A stretch of 64,000 bases of DNA. It comes from Lumbricus terrestris. Taxonomy: Eukaryota > Annelida > Clitellata > Crassiclitellata > Lumbricidae. Below are positions 35,925-43,346 of this stretch, one piece after another. The position numbers were made by a program, and so were the translations under genes. Numbering within the stretch: position 1 is the first letter of the stretch; every line of letters starts with the position of its first letter. The stretch spans positions 2,786,867 to 2,850,866 of the forward strand of contig OX457043.1 in NCBI GenBank assembly GCA_949752735.1, read 5' to 3'. The notes under the pieces were generated by a model. It had not been told where the DNA came from. It saw only the letters and a list, made by a program, of their open reading frames with translations, and did no database searches.

Positions 35925-38900
35925 CTACAATCTAGACAGACAATCAGCTACTACATTCAATTTACCTTTCTTATAGTTCAACAGAATGTCAAAATTTTGC
36001 AATGATAAAGACCATCTGACTAATTTAGCAGATTTCGACATTGATTCAGTCAAATAAACTAAAGGATTATGGTCTGTAAAAACATTGATTTTAGAACCAA
36101 TAAGAATTTCTTTCAACTTGTTTAAAGCCCATATGATTGCATAGGCTTCCTTCTCAATCGTCGCCCACCTCCTCTGAGTATCTGTCAGCTTCTGACTGAT
36201 AAATGAAACGGGACGTTCAATCCCTTCCTCGTCCACCTGAGACAGTACAGCTCCCACAGCAAAATCACTGCTATCACAGTACAAATTAAATGGTTTCCCA
36301 ACCTCAAACATATATAGAATCACATTTGATAAGACAATCTGTTTAAGGGAATCAAAAGATTTCTGATGTGCATCAGTCCAAATAATGTTATCAGGTACTT
36401 TCTTGCTAGTCAAGTCTGTCAATGGTTTAGCAATTTCAGCAAAATTACAGATAAACTGTCTGTAAAATCCAAAAAATCCTAAGACTTGCTTCACTTCCTT
36501 CCTGGTTTCAGGTTTCTTCAAATTAATTAAACTGTCAATCCTGTCTGGATTCATCATCTTCTTCCCTGATCCTATGAGGTGACCGATGAACTTCACCTCA
36601 CTCTTACCAAACACACATTTCTTCAAGTTCAATGTTACATTATGCAGTCTTATTTGTTTCAAGAATAATTCCAAATGTCTTAAATGACTGTCCCAATCAT
36701 TCGAATGCACTGCAATGTCATCAACATAAGGTTCAGTAAAATCATGAATCGGTTGCAAGATCATATTTATCGCTTTTACAAAAGTCCGTCCAGAGTTAAT
36801 CATTCCAAACGGAACACGCGTAAATTCATACAGTCCATTATGTGTAACAAACGCAGTCTTCCATTGGTCACTCTTTTTCACAGGACAAGTCCAATATGCA
36901 CTGCGACAGTCCATAACAGAAATGAACTTGGATTTTCCAACTTTGCTCAAGACATCGTTGACGATTGGCATAGGATATCGGCAGTTTTCAGTAAAAGAAT
37001 TAATGTACCTGTAGTCACAAGCCAATCTCAAGGATCCATTCTTCTTTTTGACAATGACAAGTGGACTTGCCATTCTGCTTGACGATGGTTGAATGATGTT
37101 TTCTTTCAGCATCTCTTGTATTTGTTTTTCCACTTCTGCTCGGTATATTAATGGTATTCGATATGCCACGAATTCTTTTTCTCGAAAGTCTGGTCTCAGC
37201 ACCACTTCGTGTTCTACTAATGTACATAATCCAGGTTGGTCTGAAAATCTGTCTGCATATCGATTCAGTACATCAAGTAATTGTTTCTGCTGTTCGCTGG
37301 TCAGATGTCCAATTTGTTCGTAATCCAATTGAAGTGACTTCTGTTTTGTCTCTGAATAGTCTTCCTTCAGCGGTATTTCTACCACTGATCCAAATTCGTC
37401 ATCCTCTTCCACGATCAGACCACAAGACAATGTTCTCGTAATGAACTTCCTCATCTTGTTAGCATGAATAATCCGTCGACCGTTTTCGTTCATGTCCACC
37501 AGATACGAATATTTGGATCTTCTTTGCAGGACCGTGCATGGACCATGCCATCGGGAGATCAGTTTATTGGTTGACGTTGGATACAGCACGATGACGTTCT
37601 CTCCTGGCTCGAATTCTTTATCTTTCGCTCTTTTGTTGTATTGACTGGCGTACTGTTTTTGCTTTTCTTCAGCACAGCTCTCGGCGAATGTCAAGGCCTT
37701 TTCCATGTCTGCTCTTAAATTCTTCAGGTACTTTGCCGGTTGTACTCCAATGTTCGGTGGTAGATTTATTTCTTTGGTCCAGCTTTCTTTAAGGATGGTG
37801 AGTGGCCCTCTCGGCAACTTTCCATAGACCAGCAAATACGGTGCCACTCCTGTAGTTGCATTCGGCACTTCTCTCAATGCCCAGACTGTAAATGGAATAA
37901 TTTTATGCCACTGTCTCGGATTTTCCACAACGACATGATGAATCATTTTCTTGAACGTTTGATTCCATCTCTCCACCAATCCTGCCGCTTCTGGATGTCC
38001 TGGCGAATCGAATCGAGGACAACACCCCATCAGTTTCAGAAATTCTCTTGTTAGACTGGCTGTAAAATTCGTTCCTCTATCGCTCGTGATCACTGACGGA
38101 ACTCCCACATCCATGAACAGCTTCATCAAAGCTTCGCATACAGCCTTAGCGGTCAATGACTTCATCAAGAATATTGTCGGCCATCTTGTACATGAGTCCA
38201 CGATGCACAAACAATACTTATGCCCTGCTGCTGAAGTCGGTTCGATTGGTCCTACGACGTCCATGGTCATTCTTCTGAACGGTACATCCTCTCTTGGTAT
38301 TGGTGTAATCGGCACTCGATCCATCACCAAACTTCGTGCTTTCAACTGACACTTCTCACAGGACTTGCAGAACTTCACCACATCTCTACGCATTCTTGGC
38401 CACACAAAGGACAACTTGATACGTTCCCTTGTCTTCTCTTCTCCCAAGTGTCCGCCAAATACTGACTCATGTGCCAATTCCATCACCTGAATTCTTCTTT
38501 CCTTCGGCAACACCAACTGATACACCAACTGGTCCAACATTTGATGCTTCTTATACATCAACCCATTCACCACACTAAACTCTGATCCTTTGTCTTCAGC
38601 TATCTTCCACCACGACCTCAGTGACTCGTCATTTCTCTGCTGCTCTTCAAATTTCTTTGCGTCTGCCAATTGTCTTTCATCACTCGTATTCTCGGCAAAC
38701 AAATCCCTCATACTCGTGTCTATTTCACCATCATTCTCAGAATCATCATCATTATCACGTTCACATGCAACCATCTCTTCTTCAATTTCATTGTTTCCGG
38801 ATGTTATTCCTTCTTCTTCTTCTTGAACGCTTTGTTCATCATCGCTTTCTGTGTCCTCATCTAGCAAACTTTCATTTGACTTTTCCTCTTCTCCTTCTTC

Positions 38901-41594
38901 CACTTCTCTTCTCCGACTCTGTGCTCTTGTAGTCACATTCGCTTGCAATTCTCCTTGTAATACATTCACTGGTGGAACCTCTTTCAGTTCTGCGATTATC
39001 TCTGGATGCAGCAAGAACTTTTCTTTGTTATCTTTGCACAAGACTGCCGGAATGCTGGCACACACCAAGGTTAAATATGGCGCGATATTTACTCCCTTGT
39101 CTTTCAAATCTCCTCCTTCGTTATGACAACTCATCCGCACTTCGATTTTCACCAACTTAGCTGGAATGGGTTCTCCAGCCACACATTGCAAATGTACTCT
39201 GCCAATTTCTTCCACTGTCGCTCCTTTCAACAATTCCTCATTGATTACTGGAATCTCAGTACCAGAGTCGATCAGCGCTCTGACTTGCACGGGATGACAA
39301 CTGTCATCATTTCCACGTATCTCTACATTGACATGCTGTAGTAAAGACTTCTTCGTACGTTGACACTCATCTTTGCTTTCTGTTTCTCGACCAGTATCTT
39401 TAATTGGAGCAGAATTTACTATTTCTCTCTGTATAGCAAATTGAGGCGTGCACTTCATCACTGACTTCACTTCCGTTTCGCGGTTGTCTTGTTCTTCAGA
39501 CTGATTCGGTGCATTCATTACTTGTATCTGATTTACTCTGAGATTTTCTGCACTTCGAGTAAATCTATTTCTCAGATTCGTCATTCTTGGTGGTGCTTTG
39601 CAATCCTTTATCAGATGCCGGTCTGACTGACAATTATGGCAACGTTTCTTAACAATCCCTCTCTGTTCAGTGCTCTCCCGCCTGTAATTGTACGCTGTAT
39701 TGTTTTCTCTTTGACGTCCCATCACTGGAATTCGACTGTACATTTGTCTATCACCCGTTGCTTCTCTTCTATCTTGACCAAACTGTCTTCCAGGAGCAGC
39801 ATCATTCCTTGCTTCGTTATTTCTGGCTTGGTTTCCTGTTTCTTTGTTATTACTATTCCACCTGGGTTGCTTCGAACTATTTCCCCATGCTTCATATTTC
39901 GGTTTGTCTTGAAACATTAGACCAATTCGATTGTTCACGTGTACGTCTGCGAGTTCTGCAACATTACTAGCTTCAAAGCATTCAGTACCCTCTTTTGCTA
40001 GTACGAACTGTAGTGGACCCGGTGGTAGACATTCTTTCAATTTATCCGCCACCAACAGATCAAATAACTTCTCGTAGCTTTTGCCCACTCGCCTACTTCT
40101 GACATAATAGTTCAACAGATTCTTCAATCTTGCTGTAAACATCGTGTATGTTTCTTCTGCCGTTTTCCTCGCATCTCCAAATCGTGATCGATATTCTCTC
40201 GCTGTCAATTTGAATTCTTTCAGTAAATGTTCTTTCACTATGTCGTAATCGTCTAGATCAGCGAAAGACAATCGGTTCAACACCGTTCTTGCTCTTGGCG
40301 TCATTAGTGGCAACAGCAATTTGACCCAAAACTGCTTTTCCACCGTAAAACTGTTGAATGCATTCTCAACTGTCTCAAAATATAATGGCACCTCCATCAT
40401 ATCATATGGCATCTTAGGTAATACGTGTTTCATTGCATCACCTATCCTTTTAATCTTGGACACCATTGTCTCACTTTCTCTGATCCTGTTTCGTTCTGAC
40501 TCCTCACGGCTTCTTCTTTCGTCTTCATTTCGTTCCCTCAGTCTATTTTGATCTTCTACCCTACGCAGTTCTTCTTGTTCTATCTTTTGCTGCAACAATT
40601 CTAACTGTTTTCTGCGTTCCTCCTTTTCTATAGCCATTTCTCGGAGCTGAGCTTCCTTAAGAGCGATTTTCTTTTGTTCTAATTCTAATTGTTCTTCCCT
40701 TTCTCTTTCCGCTTTTTCCAAATTTTCTTTCTCCATTTGCAATTCTTCCTGTCGAATCTCTTCGGCTCTTTGTAATTCTGCCAAACGCATGGCTTCTTTG
40801 TCTTCCTCACGAGTCTTTTGCTCTTCCATCTGTTGTTTTCGTATTTCTTCATCACTTTTCCTTGCTCTCTCGTATTCTATCATCAATTCCATTCTTCTTC
40901 GTTCAGCTTCGTCACGATCTCTTTTCAGTTGTTCTAGCTGAAGCTGGAACTGTTGCTTCTGCATCTCAATCTCTTGTTGTCTCATCCTTTCTGCTTGTTC
41001 TGCTCTTGCTTTTTCCTCCTGTCTCCGTTTCTCCTCTTTCTCTTTATCTTCTTGTCTACGTTTCTCCTCTTTCTCTTCTCGTCTACGTTGCTCCTCTTTC
41101 TCTTCTTGTTTTTGTTCTTTCTCTTCCTGTCTCCGCTGCTCCTCTTTCTCTTTCTCCTCCTGTCTCCGTTTCTCCTCTTTCTCTTTCTCTTCTTGTCTCC
41201 TTTGTTCCTCTTTCTCTTTCTCTTCTTGTTTCCGTTCTTTTTCTTCCTGTCTCCGTTGCTCCTCTTTTTCTTTTTCTTCTTGTCTGCGTTGCTCCTCTTT
41301 CGCTTTCTCTTCTTGTCTGCGTTGCTCCTCCCTCATCATCATAAATTGCATCAACGCCTCCATAGACATCGGTGCCGGTGGTTTTTCAATTGGTTTCTCC
41401 TCAACACCACCCACAGCACCTTTCTCTTCAGCTTCCTTTTTAAGCCAAACCTCTGCTAATGCTCCCATCAAATTTTCTCTAGACATCTCTTCGACTTCTT
41501 CTACGTCTAGACCCTCTTCAATTAATAACTTTATTAATCGATCAGAAGACATCTTCTTTATACTGGCTTGCTTTTGTTCTGTAAGTTTCTCCAT
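35925..41594 (-). CDS. Gag-pol polyprotein, Gmr1-like (IN upstream of RT)
   Basis: 1889 aa. In order: an N-terminal SAP-like helical segment (about 14-50); a highly charged coiled coil of KEKEEQRRQEE-type repeats (about 85-370); a capsid region (about 375-556) whose C-terminal half resembles a SCAN fold; a zinc knuckle C-x2-C-x4-H-x4-C (about 651-664); a protease with ALIDSG (about 774); an acidic linker (about 880-975); integrase with an HHCC finger (His about 1041, CKSCEKC about 1080), D about 1111, D about 1170, E about 1206 (D-x35-E) and a GPY/F-like module (about 1346); reverse transcriptase with YVDD (about 1621); RNase H (about 1765-1889) with CDSSDF, a Glu in EKEAYA, TDHNP and the final ADCLSRL. 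No stop or frameshift separates gag from pol. The start is the first Met of the frame. Confidence 0.93.
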   Translation of the reverse strand: MEKLTEQKQASIKKMSSDRLIKLLIEEGLDVEEVEEMSRENLMGALAEVWLKKEAEEKGAVGGVEEKPIEKPPAPMSMEALMQFMMMREEQRRQEEKAKEEQRRQEEKEKEEQRRQEEKERKQEEKEKEEQRRQEEKEKEEKRRQEEKEKEEQRRQEEKEQKQEEKEEQRRREEKEEKRRQEDKEKEEKRRQEEKARAEQAERMRQQEIEMQKQQFQLQLEQLKRDRDEAERRRMELMIEYERARKSDEEIRKQQMEEQKTREEDKEAMRLAELQRAEEIRQEELQMEKENLEKAEREREEQLELEQKKIALKEAQLREMAIEKEERRKQLELLQQKIEQEELRRVEDQNRLRERNEDERRSREESERNRIRESETMVSKIKRIGDAMKHVLPKMPYDMMEVPLYFETVENAFNSFTVEKQFWVKLLLPLMTPRARTVLNRLSFADLDDYDIVKEHLLKEFKLTAREYRSRFGDARKTAEETYTMFTARLKNLLNYYVRSRRVGKSYEKLFDLLVADKLKECLPPGPLQFVLAKEGTECFEASNVAELADVHVNNRIGLMFQDKPKYEAWGNSSKQPRWNSNNKETGNQARNNEARNDAAPGRQFGQDRREATGDRQMYSRIPVMGRQRENNTAYNYRRESTEQRGIVKKRCHNCQSDRHLIKDCKAPPRMTNLRNRFTRSAENLRVNQIQVMNAPNQSEEQDNRETEVKSVMKCTPQFAIQREIVNSAPIKDTGRETESKDECQRTKKSLLQHVNVEIRGNDDSCHPVQVRALIDSGTEIPVINEELLKGATVEEIGRVHLQCVAGEPIPAKLVKIEVRMSCHNEGGDLKDKGVNIAPYLTLVCASIPAVLCKDNKEKFLLHPEIIAELKEVPPVNVLQGELQANVTTRAQSRRREVEEGEEEKSNESLLDEDTESDDEQSVQEEEEGITSGNNEIEEEMVACERDNDDDSENDGEIDTSMRDLFAENTSDERQLADAKKFEEQQRNDESLRSWWKIAEDKGSEFSVVNGLMYKKHQMLDQLVYQLVLPKERRIQVMELAHESVFGGHLGEEKTRERIKLSFVWPRMRRDVVKFCKSCEKCQLKARSLVMDRVPITPIPREDVPFRRMTMDVVGPIEPTSAAGHKYCLCIVDSCTRWPTIFLMKSLTAKAVCEALMKLFMDVGVPSVITSDRGTNFTASLTREFLKLMGCCPRFDSPGHPEAAGLVERWNQTFKKMIHHVVVENPRQWHKIIPFTVWALREVPNATTGVAPYLLVYGKLPRGPLTILKESWTKEINLPPNIGVQPAKYLKNLRADMEKALTFAESCAEEKQKQYASQYNKRAKDKEFEPGENVIVLYPTSTNKLISRWHGPCTVLQRRSKYSYLVDMNENGRRIIHANKMRKFITRTLSCGLIVEEDDEFGSVVEIPLKEDYSETKQKSLQLDYEQIGHLTSEQQKQLLDVLNRYADRFSDQPGLCTLVEHEVVLRPDFREKEFVAYRIPLIYRAEVEKQIQEMLKENIIQPSSSRMASPLVIVKKKNGSLRLACDYRYINSFTENCRYPMPIVNDVLSKVGKSKFISVMDCRSAYWTCPVKKSDQWKTAFVTHNGLYEFTRVPFGMINSGRTFVKAINMILQPIHDFTEPYVDDIAVHSNDWDSHLRHLELFLKQIRLHNVTLNLKKCVFGKSEVKFIGHLIGSGKKMMNPDRIDSLINLKKPETRKEVKQVLGFFGFYRQFICNFAEIAKPLTDLTSKKVPDNIIWTDAHQKSFDSLKQIVLSNVILYMFEVGKPFNLYCDSSDFAVGAVLSQVDEEGIERPVSFISQKLTDTQRRWATIEKEAYAIIWALNKLKEILIGSKINVFTDHNPLVYLTESMSKSAKLVRWSLSLQNFDILLNYKKGKLNVVADCLSRL

Positions 41595-41805
41595 CTTTCT
41601 TCTTTACTTCAGTGATTACCGTGAAGAATCGAGGGAGTGGCTATGAATATCTGTGATTGGCTGACTTTAATTCTTTTGGCTCCTTGGGTAAACAAGCAAG
41701 TTTTGTATACCTCTCTCTCTCGCGTTGCGTTGTCGTAATGTTATTCGTATGCCCGTTGTATCTTCTCACCAGACTCCGAAATGCGTCTCCAATCGTAAAT
41801 GTTCC

Positions 41806-42056
41806 TCCGACTGAAAATATTCCTCCAATTGAAAATATTCCGCCAATTGAAAATATTCCTCCAATTGAAAATATTCCTCCAATTGAAAATATTCCTCCAA
41901 TTGAAAATATTCCTCCAATTGAAAATATTCCTCCAATTGAAAAATTCCTCCAATTGAAAATATTCCTCCAACTCCAATTGAAAATATTCCTCCAATTGAA
42001 AATATTCCTCCAATTGAAAATATTCCTCCAAATGAAAATATTCCTCCAAATGAATT
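41806..42056 (-). repeat. 18-bp tandem repeats in the retroelement leader
   Basis: About 13-14 units of GGAGGAATATTTTCAATT (element strand), with one 15-bp short unit near 41944 and one 24-bp long unit near 41961. They lie between the 5' LTR and the gag start, so they are part of the untranslated leader. Open frames of low-complexity NIFNWR, EEYFQL (minus) or NIPPIE (plus) repeats cross it without recognisable domains. Confidence 0.9.
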
Positions 42057-42075
42057 CACTATCCCAACGTCCTTT

Positions 42076-42141
42076 GCTTGAGTTCAGTATCCCACCGGCT
42101 TGAATTCAGTATCCCACCGGCTTGAATTCAGTATCCCACCG
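42076..42141 (-). repeat. Three 22-bp repeats running into the primer-binding site
   Basis: Units 42076-42097, 42098-42119 and 42120-42141, each GCTTGAATTCAGTATCCCACC plus G on the plus strand (first unit has one substitution). The last eight bases of the third unit are part of the primer-binding site, so part of that site is present three times. Confidence 0.9.
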
Positions 42142-42150
42142 CTGTCACCA
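42134..42150 (-). promoter_or_regulatory. Primer-binding site, probably for tRNA-Leu
   Basis: Element strand TGGTGACAGCGGTGGGA starts 3 nt inside the 5' LTR. Its complement TCCCACCGCTGTCACCA looks like a tRNA 3' end: a T-arm end TCCCAC, acceptor strand CGCTGTC, discriminator A and CCA. The A discriminator and GTGGG T-arm favour leucine over serine tRNA. Confidence 0.65.
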
Positions 42151-42153
42151 AAA

Positions 42154-42709
42154 TGTCAACCTCCAATTGACCTTCAAAGTTTTCTTCCTTTTTCTTCAGT
42201 GTTCAGTAGCGTAGCCTACACCTAACCTAGACACTGTACTTCGGTATCTAAAGCTAGTGTATAAGTTTCTAAAGTTCTTAACTTGTTCAATGACAACGAA
42301 GCTCTCTTTCAATGTATTTTCTTCTTCGTTCATAACAACGCAAATCACACAACAATGGATCAAACAACGACAAACGCTTGAATACTACGACAGCAACGCA
42401 ACTATTATTATCTAACTCCACTGTTCTCTAAAACGTCTTCTATTCTCTACTACCAACTCCTTCTTCTACAACTTAACTCACTGTCTAGACGTACACTCTT
42501 CCCCTGGCCGCTCTGTCCTTCTGTCTATCCGTCTGTCTGTCTGCCTATCCCTCTCTCTCTCGCGCTCCGGCGACGGTCGGCCGAGCCGCGCCAATTTTCC
42601 CGCCAGTCTGTCACCTGCAGGCCTAACTGTCTAGACGCTGACCTTGAGCTGGTCTAGTCGTACGCCTAAACATCAACTGACTATATAGACTATACAAAAT
42701 TAGCTCACA
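42154..42709 (-). repeat. 5' LTR
   Basis: Same 556 bp as 35256-35811 except two C/T differences. Confidence 0.95.
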
Positions 42710-42714
42710 AATTT

Positions 42715-42765
42715 ATATAGCGCCCCTTCAAGAAATCCACTCAGAAGCGCTTCCAGTCCAACTCA
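42715..42765 (-). mobile_element. SINE/L2 tail fragment
   Basis: Minus strand GGAAGCGCTTCTGAGTGG ... TTGAAGGGGCGCTATATAAA. The LTR element inserted right at its end, within AATTTATATAG. (CATT)n follows at 42820-42842. Confidence 0.65.
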
Positions 42766-42859
42766 ACCTCAGCTGCTTTCCCCTCTATCTCCAAGGCGGC
42801 TTCATTCATTCATACATCCATTCATTCATTCATTCATTCATTCAGAGAATTAACTAACT

Positions 42860-43346
42860 TGGGGACCGGAAAGCAAGACTTAGTAATGTGACCTTGCTGT
42901 TTTAATCTGTGAATTTCATGCGTTTGAGAATAAAACAAACAATTTGAATAATCGAAGATTTAATTGACCTTAAGTCGAACCGTAACAAAGTAACGTAAAC
43001 TTTTCTTCTGGTCGCGATCAAGCGGAGTAACATAGGTCGACTTTGCGAATAAAGTGTTATAGCCTATCAAAGTACAAAATGCAGATATAATGTCGGTCAC
43101 TATTTTTCTTCTAAAGAATGTTTTACAGAAATTTCAAGCAATTGTGGTTTCTAGAATTATTACAGAAATGAACCAGTTTGTATAATTATGTTCTTCAAGA
43201 CTAGATCTACTAAAAGCATTGGACACCGGTGATTCGGCCTCTCAACCAGATTGTGCTGAGGATTATTTTCCAGGTACAATTTTTCCACTTCCTCCGCTGT
43301 GTTTCCTCCGTATCACCATTCCATCCGTGTCTCCGGTGCTTTTCTC
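42860..43346 (-). other. Downstream flank of gene C
   Basis: AACTTGGGGACCGGAAAGCAAGACTTA and following sequence align with 5620-5830 and 23395-23600. Probable 3' flank of gene C on the minus strand. Confidence 0.5.

Larger units (their letters stand above)
35256..42709 (-). mobile_element. Intact Gmr1-like Ty3/gypsy LTR retrotransposon
   Basis: A 7454-bp element with 556-bp LTRs, a TG...CA boundary, and a perfect 5-bp target duplication AATTT (35251-35255 and 42710-42714). The LTRs differ at two positions (35543/42441 and 35545/42443, both C versus T), about 0.4 percent. One uninterrupted 1889-codon gag-pol frame fills the centre, with primer-binding site and polypurine tract in place and no env frame. 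Domain order is Gag-PR-IN-RT-RH. Low LTR divergence and an intact frame suggest a recent, possibly still competent insertion. Confidence 0.95.

Noticed and set aside
40862..41459. Plus-strand frames of 160 and 168 codons, hydrophobic and Leu/Ser rich
   Set aside because: Antisense shadow of the charged coiled-coil repeat in the retroelement gag.
41657..42103. 148-codon plus-strand frame with NIPPIE repeats
   Set aside because: Low-complexity frame through the 18-bp leader repeats of the retroelement; no recognisable domain, and antisense to the element.
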